A stretch of DNA of 38,206 nt from UBA2421 sp002343075 (GCA_937982565.1 CALJLN010000048.1:1-38206); one strand, 5' to 3'. Positions 1 through 8,702 are shown, numbered from the stretch's first letter. Numbers and translations: made by a program. The notes: generated by a model from the sequence alone, not told the origin.

Positions 1-193
1 TGCTGCCGATGTGGTGAGCAGTTTCATATTGCTCGCCGGGATCATTGGCTCGTTGTAGTTTCGCGCGATAGATTAGATTTCTTCACACCTACTTTAGACG
101 GCCCGCGGGCGCAGACTAAAGGCCGCTCGATTGCGCGGCGGCTTTTCGGGGTCGCTCAATTGTCGATCGAATCGGCGTTGAAGCCGCTTCGAT
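1..193. other. Left edge, no confident gene
   Basis: No gene can be supported here. A plus-strand frame is open from the window edge to about position 234, but it has no start and its third codon positions are far less GC-rich than the phage genes. The stretch holds a nested inverted repeat at 92-121 (CTTTAG and CTAAAG arms around a 10-bp GC palindrome at 101-110) and a terminator-like hairpin at 118-146. It could be the phage left end, host flank or both. Confidence 0.4.
118..146 (-). terminator. Terminator of the leftward late operon (possibly bidirectional)
   Basis: AAAG and CCGC (118-126, one bulged G) pair with GCGG and CTTT (138-145). A T-run follows on the plus strand and a TTTA tract on the minus strand. 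It lies about 50 bp past the stop of the last leftward gene, where a late-operon terminator is expected. The bulge and short stem keep confidence moderate. Confidence 0.5.
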
Positions 194-415
194 TTACTCT
201 CGCGGGTCGAGACTCGCGAGGTATGCGATCGTAGGCCGAAGCTCCTCCAGCCGCTGCTTAGCCTCTTTGGCGTCGGCCTCCTGCCCGGTCGCGAGCAGCG
301 CCAGGCAGGCGTCATACTCGTCAACCGGGTATGTCCAGCGGGAATTCAGCCGCGCCGACGCCATGATAATCGCGACGGTGGTCAGGGTGATTGCGGCTTT
401 CGCGAATCGCTTCAT
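194..415 (-). CDS. Small hypothetical protein with N-terminal hydrophobic segment
   Basis: A 73-residue protein and the last gene of the leftward operon. The N-terminus is basic (MKRFAKAA) and is followed by a hydrophobic stretch at about residues 7-20, which could be a signal peptide or membrane anchor. The remainder is charged and helical. The start chosen overlaps the upstream stop as ATGA (412-415), a typical coupled arrangement; a longer reading to 475 would overlap the upstream gene. No family is recognised. Its position after the tail genes suggests an accessory particle or lysis role, which is inference. Confidence 0.55.
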   Translation of the reverse strand: MKRFAKAAITLTTVAIIMASARLNSRWTYPVDEYDACLALLATGQEADAKEAKQRLEELRPTIAYLASLDPRE

Positions 416-834
416 TTCACGTCCTCGTAAGGATAAATCTTGTTCCAGTTTTCTTTTCGCTCGGGGCAACGGCATGGAAGTCCCAGCTGCCCGGCGAGCT
501 TCTCGGCAAGCTTGCCCGCTCTGCCAAGAAGCCGCTCAACGGTGTCGCCGACGCCTGACTCTCCATGACGCCGATGCGCGTATACGAGCACCGCCCAAGC
601 CGGCCACTGATCGAACGGCATCGGCGAGGTGCGGCTGTCGGTGTGACCGGAGGCCGGGCCATTGAATCGATCGAGGGGGCATGTGCCAGATCGCGCGTGC
701 TCCAAGACATCCAGCCCGCTGACCAGGCAACGCATTTCCCCGTCGTCGCAGTCAGGCAATCCGCCGCCCGCACACGACCTTCGGTCACACCTGTGGCAGA
801 ATCCGACATTGGAATGGGTTAAATCAGTTTGCAC
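412..834 (-). CDS. Cys-rich hypothetical protein of the tail-end region
   Basis: A 140-residue protein with a GTG start that overlaps the previous stop by 11 bp. It has a Cys cluster near the N-terminus (C13, C16, C21 and later Cys) and a C-terminal CRCPERKENWNKIYPY stretch. That Cys-plus-aromatic ending is common in small phage proteins of unknown function. The Cys pairs suggest metal binding. No good ribosome site is visible, so translation is probably coupled to the upstream gene. Function is unknown. A competing frame at 417-809 looks less protein-like. Confidence 0.55.
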   Translation of the reverse strand: MQTDLTHSNVGFCHRCDRRSCAGGGLPDCDDGEMRCLVSGLDVLEHARSGTCPLDRFNGPASGHTDSRTSPMPFDQWPAWAVLVYAHRRHGESGVGDTVERLLGRAGKLAEKLAGQLGLPCRCPERKENWNKIYPYEDVK

Positions 835-1588
835 GGGTCAGTGAAAAATTGTAAGGACCGGCTATCGGCTGCCCGTTGTTCTGCCCGCACGCGCCCGCGT
901 CGAAACCTCCAAATGTTCCTGAGATCGTTTCACCCCTACACAGCGCGGCCAGATCTGCGGCCGAAATTGAATATCCAATGCTAAACCCATTGGACACCAC
1001 AACGACGGCAGACACGCTTGCGCGAAGCGTCAGAACGTAAGTGAGCTCATCAAACGGAATCTGACATCGGCGAAAGACCAGCGTTGGCCCCCGCTTGGTG
1101 AAATCGCAGAAAGCCGCGGATTGCGCGTTCTGGACGCCGAGAAAGTGCGTCCCGTTAGGGAGTGCCCCGCTCACATGCTCAAAGTTGCTTCCGGCGCAGC
1201 CGCAGAAGCTCGCGCCAGTGATTGTCAGAATCCATCCGGTGATCTTCGGAAACTCGTTGCAACAAGCTGGCTGAGAACCACATAGGCTCGCCGCGCAACT
1301 GCTCACGTCGCTCTCTCCGGCTAAAATTGTCCCCGGTGTCATCGACGATGGAGAACTTGTGAGGAAAACGGCGCAACCAAGGCCCTGCTTCCAAAAGAAT
1401 TTCGGAGTCGGAAGGTTCAAAAGCGATTGGGAACGCCACGCGTTGACCGGGTTGCCGGTCACGCAACTGATGGCTTGTCGATACGGCCCGGGAGGCGGCG
1501 GCTCGACAACGCCGCAGCACTCCGTCGCGCACGTCGTGAGTGCGCCGTTGCGGACGAAGAGCGAGGTTGCGCCGGCCAGCAGGGACAT
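824..1588 (-). CDS. Cys-rich hypothetical virion-associated protein
   Basis: A 254-residue protein starting MSLLAGATSL; its ATG overlaps the upstream stop by one base (TAATG). It has about 20 cysteines, including a CATECC motif near residue 20 and CCNEF and CGCAG further on, and the C-terminal part is rich in beta-type residues. The frame stays open upstream to 2041, but that extension only shadows the preceding gene. Location downstream of the baseplate/fibre gene suggests a structural or receptor-related protein. Disulfide or metal stabilisation is plausible. No family recognised. Confidence 0.6.
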   Translation of the reverse strand: MSLLAGATSLFVRNGALTTCATECCGVVEPPPPGPYRQAISCVTGNPVNAWRSQSLLNLPTPKFFWKQGLGCAVFLTSSPSSMTPGTILAGESDVSSCAASLCGSQPACCNEFPKITGWILTITGASFCGCAGSNFEHVSGALPNGTHFLGVQNAQSAAFCDFTKRGPTLVFRRCQIPFDELTYVLTLRASVSAVVVVSNGFSIGYSISAADLAALCRGETISGTFGGFDAGACGQNNGQPIAGPYNFSLTRAN

Positions 1589-1977
1589 TATGCCGGCACC
1601 GCCTCGTAGACGATCGCAACCGCGCCGCCGATGCCCTGGCCGTAGATCGCATTGGCGGCATATGCAATGGGCACAGGCCATTCCTCGCCGGGCGGAATCT
1701 TGTGACCGGGGACGTAGGTGCCGCTCAGCCGCGTGCCGATGGTGCACGGATTGACAGTGTCCAGATTCTTTACATTCAGGATTCCCACCGTGGAGAGGGA
1801 CGACTTCATCACGATCTGTGTTCCCTCGGCGTCGACGGCAGAAGTGTTGAGAGTCGTTGTCCCTTCGTCCTTGTCTCGCTCGCTGACGTCGCGCGTGAAA
1901 GTGCCGCCCATCGGGCCGAACGTGATCCCGCCCTTTGATCCTGAGATCGAAATCGATACCGAAAGTTCCTGAGCCAT
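1588..1977 (-). CDS. Small beta-rich putative tail-associated protein
   Basis: A 129-residue protein, MAQELSVSIS, with a clear GGAG Shine-Dalgarno element eight bases before the ATG; an upstream TTG in frame is not preferred. The sequence alternates hydrophobic and polar residues with many Gly, Thr and Val, typical of beta-sandwich virion proteins. It lies directly after the 896-residue tail protein and is translationally coupled to the next gene. Probably a tail or fibre accessory subunit; the precise role is unknown. Confidence 0.6.
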   Translation of the reverse strand: MAQELSVSISISGSKGGITFGPMGGTFTRDVSERDKDEGTTTLNTSAVDAEGTQIVMKSSLSTVGILNVKNLDTVNPCTIGTRLSGTYVPGHKIPPGEEWPVPIAYAANAIYGQGIGGAVAIVYEAVPA

Positions 1978-2018
1978 GTGTGTCTCCAAAAAAAACTTGA
2001 AAGCAAACTGGCACCAAC

Positions 2019-4709
2019 CTAGTTGGTGAAATCCACACCATTTACCTTAAAGAAAATCTTGTCCTCAGTGCTCGGCGCGCCGTGGAGCTTATCGCCCGGC
2101 CCAAGCAGAAACCCATTCTCCAGATCGTTCGGGAGCCAGACGACGCTCCATGTGTCGTGCCCAGACTGCGGAATGATCTCTGGCATGACGACGACTGGGT
2201 GTACCGGGACCAGCACGCCTGAGGATGCCACCTCGTGCCAGAACCGAAACAGTCCCTTTGTCACCGAGGTTCGGGCCGACAATTCGACGCTAAGGACGGT
2301 CGAGCCGTGCGTACTTTCAGCGGTGAGCAGCAGCGTGGCATCAGTGCCTTCGATGTCCGCGTAAGGAACCTCGATCAGCCCGCTGGGGGTTTTCGGTTTG
2401 GCGTATCGCATCGCGCTCTCTGCGCCTCCTTCGGTTAGGCCGGTCGTGTCGTCACCCACAATGGCGCTGGGGCCGCGTGCCGCCGAAGACGGGCAGTTGT
2501 TGACGGCAATCGCGTTGACCCAGTCCGACTCCTGAGGTGATGCCTTGAATGACACCTGGATGAATCCGACCGAGGTGTTGAGCCGGATCGCCTGGATGCC
2601 GCCGGCAGCGGCCATGGCGATCGCGATCGTCCGCCCGCTGGCATCCTGCGGCCCGGCCATCGCGACCAGAATCTGCCCGGGCGAAAGGGCTGGTGCGGTG
2701 GGCACAATTTCCGCGGCGTTCCAGAGATTCACGTCGTCGGATGACGCGGCGGCACCAATGTGGGCCGCGACCAAGTTGCCGCTCGACGCCGCGTCGAGCT
2801 TGCCGGTGTGCGCCTTGCCCAGGTATCTACCGCGCTGCCCGCTGACGGGGGAGGAGACGACGACGATCACGGGCTGCCAGCCGGCGGGGGTCGGAGTGGT
2901 GGCGGTGGGCACCGTTGCGGGGCCGGAGCCGCCGGACGCGGCTGATCCGCCGTCGCGCTGATGCCGCTCACGGGCAACGCGGCGGGCGAATGTGCTTTGC
3001 CGTGACTTCTGCCGGGCCGGCTGCCGGGCATCACCGGCGAGTTCGTTTCGATCGGCGATCGAAGGGTCATCGACGGAGAGATTCCATGCGTCGAGCAGCA
3101 CGCGCGTCCGGCACGACTCCTGTGAATAGCTGACCTGTGTGACGCGCCCGCCAAGCTCGATCGGGTAAAAGCCGGTGATCTCCATTTCACGCGGCGGGAG
3201 CGCGGTCGAGAGCAACAGCCGATTGGCGAATGCCTGTGCCAGCGGCTGCAGTGTGTTCGCGTTGTTCGTTAAGTCGTTGAGCCAGACGAAGCGAAAGTCG
3301 GGAATCTGATAGATGCCCGTCGTCGGCCAATAGCCTTTGAGTCGCGTTCGGGCATCCGCCTCGATGAGCGGCGTGACCACGCCGCCGCCGGTGGCGTAGC
3401 CGAACACGGCGAAGAGTTTCTCTTCGCTCACCTCGTCCCATGCCTCGATGGAAAACGTCGGCTTGATCGCAGCGGGAGCAAGCTCGGTGAAGTATTTATT
3501 CAACAGCGCCGCCGCGCCTGTGCCGCCGACATCGACCGTGCCAAGATAATCCTCGAAGATCACCACGCCCGCTTCAGGGACGATCTGCCGCGCCTTGACC
3601 GCGCGGGATCGATTGACCCACCCGCCGGTTTCCTGGGTGGCGATCGTCGCGGTGAGGTTGAGATCGGTCGAGGTGCCATCGGGCATGTAGACGCGCGAGA
3701 GGATCGGGCACGATCGCGCGTCGAATCGCGTTGTGTCGACTCGCACCGCGCGGTAGAGCTGGCTCTTGTAGTGCTCGCGCCATGCGTCGGGCACGTTCTT
3801 CAGTTCCGATCGAAACGCCGCAATGATCGATGGTGCCCCGGCGGAGAGCGCCGCTACCTGTGCGATCGGTTTCCATCGCATGTTGTCGGCATGATCCTGA
3901 ACTACATACTCCCAGGCGGGTACCAGTGCGCCGGCACCGGTGAATGTGCGAGTAACGGCGGTCGGGGCGGAGGTGATGACGCAATCGAGCGGGCGACGAT
4001 CGACGTTGCCTCGCTGGATGTTGTAGCTCAGCCTCGAAGCGGGGATGGATGGGATCGCCCCCGCGCCGGGCTGGGAGACGAAGCCCTGGCCCGATGACGC
4101 GACGCAGTAGACGTGGCCCGTGTGTTCGAGCAGGCGAGAGAGCTCCGACGGCGCGTGATCTCCGAGCCAGGCAATGTCACGCATCGGCTCGACGGCGTCG
4201 ACGCTGCTTGGCACGGCGGTGGGCACGCCCATCGCGGCCAGGCATAGGCCGATCAACTGCGAGTTGGGTCGGAGCGTATACCCCGTTGGCCGCGGCGTGG
4301 GGTTGAGCACGCCCTGATTGAGGCGCCCGCCGCGCGGCTCGGCGAATCCGTCGCGATGATCGGCGAAGCGCACGGCAACCACCTGCGTGCGGTTGGTCAA
4401 TTCACCGGGTCGGCGACCGATGAGCCGGATTTCGTCTTCGACGAGCGTGATTCCGCCGAGCGTGACGTCGGGCTGCTCCCCTTCGGTCGGAGCCTGCGAA
4501 AACCAGAACTCGATCGACCCGGTGCGGCCGGCGGGATACAGGGCCATGCCGAGCGCGGCGTAATCATCAGCGTCGATGACGGCCGCGTTGATGTTCGGCT
4601 GCAGCCCGGCGCTGATCGTCCAATCGCCCTGCAGCGTCAGCGCCACCGCCGCGCTGAAGGCGGCTCCGTAGCGGAAGCGAACGATATTGTGTCGAACTTC
4701 CACGGGCAT
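2019..4709 (-). CDS. Large tail protein (putative baseplate hub or fibre)
   Basis: An 896-residue protein, the largest in the late operon, sited two genes downstream of the tape measure where siphophages usually encode the tail-tip or baseplate hub. The first ~530 residues are mixed alpha/beta, with repeated DxRTRL-like and ELGGRVTQVSY stretches of the kind seen in tail-hub proteins. Residues ~540-590 are a charged, Gly/Pro-rich linker, and the last ~300 residues look like beta-rich domains. No enzyme motif is evident. It starts eight bases after the stop of the upstream gene. The tail role is inferred mainly from position and size. Confidence 0.65.
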   Translation of the reverse strand: MPVEVRHNIVRFRYGAAFSAAVALTLQGDWTISAGLQPNINAAVIDADDYAALGMALYPAGRTGSIEFWFSQAPTEGEQPDVTLGGITLVEDEIRLIGRRPGELTNRTQVVAVRFADHRDGFAEPRGGRLNQGVLNPTPRPTGYTLRPNSQLIGLCLAAMGVPTAVPSSVDAVEPMRDIAWLGDHAPSELSRLLEHTGHVYCVASSGQGFVSQPGAGAIPSIPASRLSYNIQRGNVDRRPLDCVITSAPTAVTRTFTGAGALVPAWEYVVQDHADNMRWKPIAQVAALSAGAPSIIAAFRSELKNVPDAWREHYKSQLYRAVRVDTTRFDARSCPILSRVYMPDGTSTDLNLTATIATQETGGWVNRSRAVKARQIVPEAGVVIFEDYLGTVDVGGTGAAALLNKYFTELAPAAIKPTFSIEAWDEVSEEKLFAVFGYATGGGVVTPLIEADARTRLKGYWPTTGIYQIPDFRFVWLNDLTNNANTLQPLAQAFANRLLLSTALPPREMEITGFYPIELGGRVTQVSYSQESCRTRVLLDAWNLSVDDPSIADRNELAGDARQPARQKSRQSTFARRVARERHQRDGGSAASGGSGPATVPTATTPTPAGWQPVIVVVSSPVSGQRGRYLGKAHTGKLDAASSGNLVAAHIGAAASSDDVNLWNAAEIVPTAPALSPGQILVAMAGPQDASGRTIAIAMAAAGGIQAIRLNTSVGFIQVSFKASPQESDWVNAIAVNNCPSSAARGPSAIVGDDTTGLTEGGAESAMRYAKPKTPSGLIEVPYADIEGTDATLLLTAESTHGSTVLSVELSARTSVTKGLFRFWHEVASSGVLVPVHPVVVMPEIIPQSGHDTWSVVWLPNDLENGFLLGPGDKLHGAPSTEDKIFFKVNGVDFTN

Positions 4710-4717
4710 CTATGCAC

Positions 4718-5071
4718 TCACAGCGGTGCTGGCACGAATACGGGCGAATCGGGCCACCTGGCGACGACCGCCAGATCGGGCGAGTAGGTCGAGTCGACGG
4801 CCATCACATAGCGCCAGCGGGTGACCCACTTGGGCGTGTCCGATCGCTGGTAACTCACGTCCTTCTTCTCGATGAGGGCCGCGGGAAAGAGCGGGGCGGG
4901 GGGCGTGTAGATTTCGCCCCACGAGACGGCGGTGCCCTGCTGTATCAGCACGGCGTACATCTCCGGCTCGGCCACCAGAAACGGGGCCGAGCCGATGAAC
5001 ACCTGCTGCCCGTAGGCGTCTGCGGCAATCAGGCGAATCTGTTGATCGTACTCGGTCAGCATTCTCTGCAA
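4718..5071 (-). CDS. Small tail protein between tape measure and hub
   Basis: A 117-residue protein if the TTG at 5071 is used, or 114 residues from the ATG at 5062, which has a close GAGA element. It is compact and beta-rich, with a conserved-looking WVTRWRYVMAVDSTYSP segment. Position between the tape measure and the large tail protein fits a distal-tail or tail-tip adaptor. An alternative frame at 4710-5090 is Arg/Gly-biased and less convincing. No family is recognised. Confidence 0.6.
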   Translation of the reverse strand: MQRMLTEYDQQIRLIAADAYGQQVFIGSAPFLVAEPEMYAVLIQQGTAVSWGEIYTPPAPLFPAALIEKKDVSYQRSDTPKWVTRWRYVMAVDSTYSPDLAVVARWPDSPVFVPAPL

Positions 5072-5086
5072 TCTCGCACATCACAC

Positions 5087-6739
5087 TCACCTGGCCCTCG
5101 CTGCACCCCGGTTCCGATCTGCGGCCAGCAGCCGGGACTCCATGTCGAGCAGCTTCTCATCGATCATTCGACGGAACATGGGCGAAACCGCGTTGGCCAC
5201 CTTGTCCGCGTCGACGTCTAGCGTCAGCTCGAACTTCGCCTGTTCGAGGCCGGCGGAGAGTCGCCGCTTCTCCCCCTGCAGGTCGGCGATCAGGTCTCTG
5301 CTTCCGCCGGCGCTGCGGATTTCGCCGATGCGGTCATCGATCTCGCCCGCCCGCTGTCGCGCCCGGTTCTGCAGCCCATCGAAAGCGTTCTTCAGATAGG
5401 TCTGCTCGGCATTGCGCTGCGCCCGCTCCAACTGCTGCTTCTCGCGGTCGGCATCCTGCCGCTCACGATCCATCCGGGCGGATGTGGCCCGGGCGGCTTC
5501 GTTGGCCAGACGGCCGGCTTCGGCGTTGGCATTGGCGATCGCGTCGCGAAAACCTGCGGCACGTCTGCCGCCCAACGGATCATCGAATTCTCGCTCGGCC
5601 TGCTGCTCCTGGGCACGTCGCTGCTGGCGAAGGGCTAAACCGCGGCTGAGCTCGGCATCAATCTTTTTCGATTCAGCGCGCGCGACCTCTTCGAGCCTGT
5701 GAATATCGCCGAGGATGCGATCCTTTCCTGCCCGATCCCCAATTCCGTCCGCCGCGTCCAACTCGTCGAGCAACGACTGCTTTCTCTGCTTGCGATCGGC
5801 CTCGATTTTTGACTTCGCCGCATCGGCTCGCTGAACAAGATCGTCATCGACGTCCTTCCTCCCCTCCGCGTCGATCGATGCGCGGAAACTCTTCACGGAT
5901 TCGAGCATTCCCAGAAGCGCCTCTGTGCGCTGCGTCGTCCGGGCAATTTCTCGCTCGGCGATCTGAAGCGCCGCACCCGTGCCGGTGACGGCCTCCTTGA
6001 GGCCGTCCCACCCTCGAATGAAATTTCCGAGCACGGGAACACCGCGCAGCGCTTCACCGGTCGCGCCGGCTATACTCATCTGGCCGGTGCGGAAGCCAAT
6101 CGACGCCTCGCCAGCCGCCTCGCCGACGCGGGCGAAATCGCCCGCGATCTTGTTGATCGCGGCGAAGCCGCCCCCAGGTCCGAAGGCCTCGCGCAGCCAC
6201 TTGCTCTCCACTTTGGCCTGCTCCCCCATGCCGCCGACGGAGTCCCGCATCCTGGCCACGCTTGCGTCAAGTTCGCGAAATGAGTCCTCTGCTGCTTTCG
6301 CGACCGCACGGTCGAGTTCCTCGGCGGCGCGCTTCGCATCGTTCCAGCCGTCTTCGACGTCAAAAATGCTACGGTTGAGCTGCTCGGCAGCGTCCTGATT
6401 CTCCGAGAAACTCTCGGACAGCTGATTGACCGCGTCGGTGAGCACACCGGCAGAATCCGCAGACTCCTGCCCCAGCTTGCCGGCGATGGCATCCCCAACT
6501 CCTTCGATCGATGCGTGGGTCTTTTCGCTCACCTCCTGCACCGCGGTCATCGAAGCGGACACCTGTTTGATCTCGTCGGCCAGCTTCTTTTCCAACGAAG
6601 CGATTCCGATACTGATGCGATTGTCGATTTCGGCACCGAGCTTCTTCGCATCGCCACCGACCTGGGTGACTCCCTGGCTCCACCCGTCGAGGTCGAGCGT
6701 CACTTTGGAGACGATTGGATATGTTTCGACTTCCGGCAT
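5087..6739 (-). CDS. Tail tape measure protein
   Basis: A 550-residue protein that is mostly helical and rich in Ala, Glu, Arg and Gln. Long heptad-like stretches at about residues 270-490 predict coiled coil. A Gly/Ala-rich hydrophobic segment near residues 190-240 (GFAAINKIAGDF, AGATGEALRG) is typical of tape measures. It follows the frameshifted chaperone gene by three bases, the classic chaperone/tape-measure order of long-tailed phages. At about 1.5 angstroms per residue the tail would be near 80 nm. No lysozyme or peptidase domain is seen. Confidence 0.8.
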   Translation of the reverse strand: MPEVETYPIVSKVTLDLDGWSQGVTQVGGDAKKLGAEIDNRISIGIASLEKKLADEIKQVSASMTAVQEVSEKTHASIEGVGDAIAGKLGQESADSAGVLTDAVNQLSESFSENQDAAEQLNRSIFDVEDGWNDAKRAAEELDRAVAKAAEDSFRELDASVARMRDSVGGMGEQAKVESKWLREAFGPGGGFAAINKIAGDFARVGEAAGEASIGFRTGQMSIAGATGEALRGVPVLGNFIRGWDGLKEAVTGTGAALQIAEREIARTTQRTEALLGMLESVKSFRASIDAEGRKDVDDDLVQRADAAKSKIEADRKQRKQSLLDELDAADGIGDRAGKDRILGDIHRLEEVARAESKKIDAELSRGLALRQQRRAQEQQAEREFDDPLGGRRAAGFRDAIANANAEAGRLANEAARATSARMDRERQDADREKQQLERAQRNAEQTYLKNAFDGLQNRARQRAGEIDDRIGEIRSAGGSRDLIADLQGEKRRLSAGLEQAKFELTLDVDADKVANAVSPMFRRMIDEKLLDMESRLLAADRNRGAARAR

Positions 6740-6742
6740 CTG

Positions 6743-7332
6743 TTACGTCACTTTCCTGACCAGCGCGCCGAGCATGGCGTACATGCGGCTGAATCCCTTA
6801 GGCGCGAACCTGCCGCTGGGCATCTGATACAGATCACGCGAATCCACGACCTCTTCCGGGTCGCTCGCTCGCAGCATCGCCCGGGCGACCGCCCAGGGCA
6901 GTCGATAGGCCCCGGCGGCGTCGCTCGCCGCGCCGATAGCAACGAGCCTCAGGGCAATCCGGTCGAACGATTCGCCGCAATCTGATCGGCGATCGCTTGA
7001 CTGATCGTGTCCACTTTTTTTTTGGCATCCGCCGCGTCCAGCCAGGTTGCGGCAATCGCCTCCATGAGCATGAGCACCTTCAGATCGTCGTCGCGCCGCT
7101 CCATTTCCGAGATCGGTTGAGCGAACCGACGAACGCAATCTGGACAGAAGCCATCACGGAACATCGTGACCAGCCATGATGCGTTCTGTTCGCGCGTATG
7201 AGCGCTAAACGACGCCACGCGGCGCAGGTCGGCTACGGTAATCACGCGCAGCGGGTAGTCGACGCCGCCCAGCCGAACGACGAGCTCGGCGGGCTGGACG
7301 ATCTGCCAGATTGGATCGAGGTCGATAGTCAT
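6743..7332 (-). CDS. Tail assembly chaperone, -1 frameshift (GT-like) fusion
   Basis: If the ribosome slips back one base on the A-run, reading continues as SGHDQSSDRRSD through to a stop at 6743, giving a 196-residue product: 106 residues of the short form plus 90. The extension reads like a genuine protein (YRLPWAVARAML, DSRDLYQMPSGRF) and ends three bases before the tape-measure start. The frame offset is exactly -1. This matches the conserved G/GT scheme of lambda-like tails, in which the long form recruits the tube protein. Confidence 0.75.
6949..7332 (-). CDS. Tail assembly chaperone, short (G-like) form
   Basis: A 127-residue protein, MTIDLDPIWQIV, with a GGAGAA ribosome site just upstream; frames extending to 7668 lack support. 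The position, directly after the tail tube and before the tape measure, is that of lambda gpG-type chaperones. Codons 104-106 are AAA AAA AAA, forming a nine-A run at 7023-7015, and normal decoding ends at 6949. A CPDC motif near residue 63 could bind metal. The protein is expected to coat the tape measure during tail assembly; the family is assigned by context and the frameshift signal. Confidence 0.75.
   Translation of the reverse strand: MTIDLDPIWQIVQPAELVVRLGGVDYPLRVITVADLRRVASFSAHTREQNASWLVTMFRDGFCPDCVRRFAQPISEMERRDDDLKVLMLMEAIAATWLDAADAKKKVDTISQAIADQIAANRSTGLP
7015..7023 (-). promoter_or_regulatory. Programmed -1 frameshift slippery site (A9)
   Basis: Nine consecutive A residues on the coding strand, in zero frame AAA AAA AAA followed by GTG. 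Both tRNAs can re-pair after a one-base backward slip. It sits 21 codons before the zero-frame stop, and the -1 frame is open to the tape-measure gene. No strong downstream stem-loop or pseudoknot was identified by eye. Confidence 0.75.
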
Positions 7333-7373
7333 CACGATTCTCCGGGGATGCGGTACTGCCCAAGACGGATCGG

Positions 7374-7883
7374 CTACGACGGCGGATCTCCGATGTACGC
7401 TCCGCCGATCGTGGGCGTCGTCGCCAGGAGCAGTGACTGATCCATGAAGATGTCCCAGTCGACCGTCAGCTCGCGCCAGTTCTCGCCGTCTCCTCGCGCG
7501 GCCTGGACACGCGGGAACGCTTTCGTGAACGTCAGATCGTGCGTGGCGTCGGCGTTGCCGACCGGGTGCAGCCGGAGCAGCCCGGCGTTGTCGTATTCCG
7601 AGTACAGCCGCGTGCCAGGTGCCATCTGCACCGACCCGCTCGACCACCAAGGGCACAGCTGCTGCCATACAGTCTTATCCACCTGGTGGAGGACGGTTCG
7701 GACCGAGCCGGCGAAGCCCATCACCACCTTGTCGATGACCACGCCAACTTTGCCGATAACCTTATCTTTCGTCACCAGTTGAAAGTTCGACGGATCGATT
7801 TCCTTCACCAGGCCCAGCGACACTGTTTTCCACAGCGCGTCATAATTCTGCAAGCTCATGTTGGCCGCGTTTTCTGCTGGCAT
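7374..7883 (-). CDS. Putative major tail tube protein
   Basis: A 169-residue protein with a GAGGAG ribosome site seven bases before its ATG. Beta-rich segments such as DLTFTKAFPRV, and the position between the tail-terminator-like gene and the chaperone gene, fit a tail tube subunit. Typical tube proteins are 150-250 residues, so the length agrees. A proline-rich PWW segment lies mid-protein. No sheath gene is seen, so the tail is probably non-contractile. The assignment rests on context more than on motifs. Confidence 0.6.
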   Translation of the reverse strand: MPAENAANMSLQNYDALWKTVSLGLVKEIDPSNFQLVTKDKVIGKVGVVIDKVVMGFAGSVRTVLHQVDKTVWQQLCPWWSSGSVQMAPGTRLYSEYDNAGLLRLHPVGNADATHDLTFTKAFPRVQAARGDGENWRELTVDWDIFMDQSLLLATTPTIGGAYIGDPPS

Positions 7884-7902
7884 GATGCACTCCTCTGCCC
7901 GG

Positions 7903-8334
7903 CTAATCCGCCGGGATAAAACTCAGGTCGAAATTGAATACGACCTCCGGACGTCCCTGCTCATTGACGCCGATCTTCCCCGGCAGTGTAAGTCGGCGAA
8001 TACCCTTGATCGCGAATGCGCCCATCGCGAAGTCGCGCAGGGGCCGCCCGATAGTGTCGGTCAACCGCGAGTGCAGCGCCTGCGCCCGCACGATCGCGGG
8101 GCCGGTGCCCGCTTTCGAGACGGTGTACACCTGCACCGCCAGGTCGGGCACCGGCACCTGAGATGCCTGCCCGCCGTGCGGGCGGACGACACTCCAGGTG
8201 TCCGCCGCCCGGGCGCTGTCGGCTTCCATCGCCCACATCGCGATCGACGGGCCGGTGCGGGCGAGGTTCAGCGGGGCACTGGCGAGATAGTTCGCCAGGG
8301 CGATCATCACACCATCGATTGCCAGTTCACTCAC
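7903..8334 (-). CDS. Putative tail terminator / tail completion protein
   Basis: A 143-residue protein read from a GTG with a GGAGGC element seven bases upstream. Mixed alpha/beta with a C-terminal strand pair (PEVVFNFDLSFIPAD), and of the usual size for the minor capsid or tail-terminator families. It sits between an HK97 gp10-like gene and the tail tube gene, exactly where terminator proteins are encoded. The start overlaps the preceding stop by a few bases, indicating coupled translation. Confidence 0.55.
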   Translation of the reverse strand: MSELAIDGVMIALANYLASAPLNLARTGPSIAMWAMEADSARAADTWSVVRPHGGQASQVPVPDLAVQVYTVSKAGTGPAIVRAQALHSRLTDTIGRPLRDFAMGAFAIKGIRRLTLPGKIGVNEQGRPEVVFNFDLSFIPAD

Positions 8335-8698
8335 GGATCGCCTCCTGCAATCGTTGCCTCACGAACGGCGCAAACTGCGGCTCGACCCGGCGGATCGTCG
8401 TCTCCAGGAACTTCGCCTGCGTCGGCGCGGCGTGCGACAGGTCCAACCGCTCATGCACCGCCGCCGCATACACCGCGTTGAACCCGAACCGGCAGGTCAC
8501 ACGGTTCCCGGTGATCGCCGGCGGATCGGCCCGCCCGCTGCCCCGGAGGTGGCCTGTGTCGATCGGCGTAATGATCTGCGCCTCGCTCACCACGAACGAT
8601 CCCCACTCGCCCGCCGCTTTCGCAGCGGCAACCCGCACTTTTTCAAGCTTGGAACGCATCGCGTCGATCAAAGGTTGGATTTCCGTTCTGCTGGGCAT
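8327..8698 (-). CDS. HK97 gp10-like head-tail connector protein
   Basis: A 123-residue protein. Residues spelling TPIDTGHLRGSG followed by AVYAAAVHERLDLSH and PTQAKFLE are the recognisable signature of the HK97 gp10 tail-component family. Two ATGs sit side by side; the one at 8698 is preferred because it lies seven bases from a GAGG element. The role would be in joining the head to the tail. Neighbours on both sides are connector-type genes, which supports the call. Confidence 0.75.
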   Translation of the reverse strand: MPSRTEIQPLIDAMRSKLEKVRVAAAKAAGEWGSFVVSEAQIITPIDTGHLRGSGRADPPAITGNRVTCRFGFNAVYAAAVHERLDLSHAAPTQAKFLETTIRRVEPQFAPFVRQRLQEAIRE

Positions 8699-8702
8699 CA
8701 TC

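Noticed and set aside
1..234. Open plus-strand frame from the left edge
   Set aside because: No start codon in the window, low third-position GC and overlap with the terminator-like hairpin; could be a host gene end but cannot be supported.
5635..5847. Frames within the tape measure gene in other registers
   Set aside because: Ser/Arg-biased shadows without ribosome sites; the tape measure frame is continuous.
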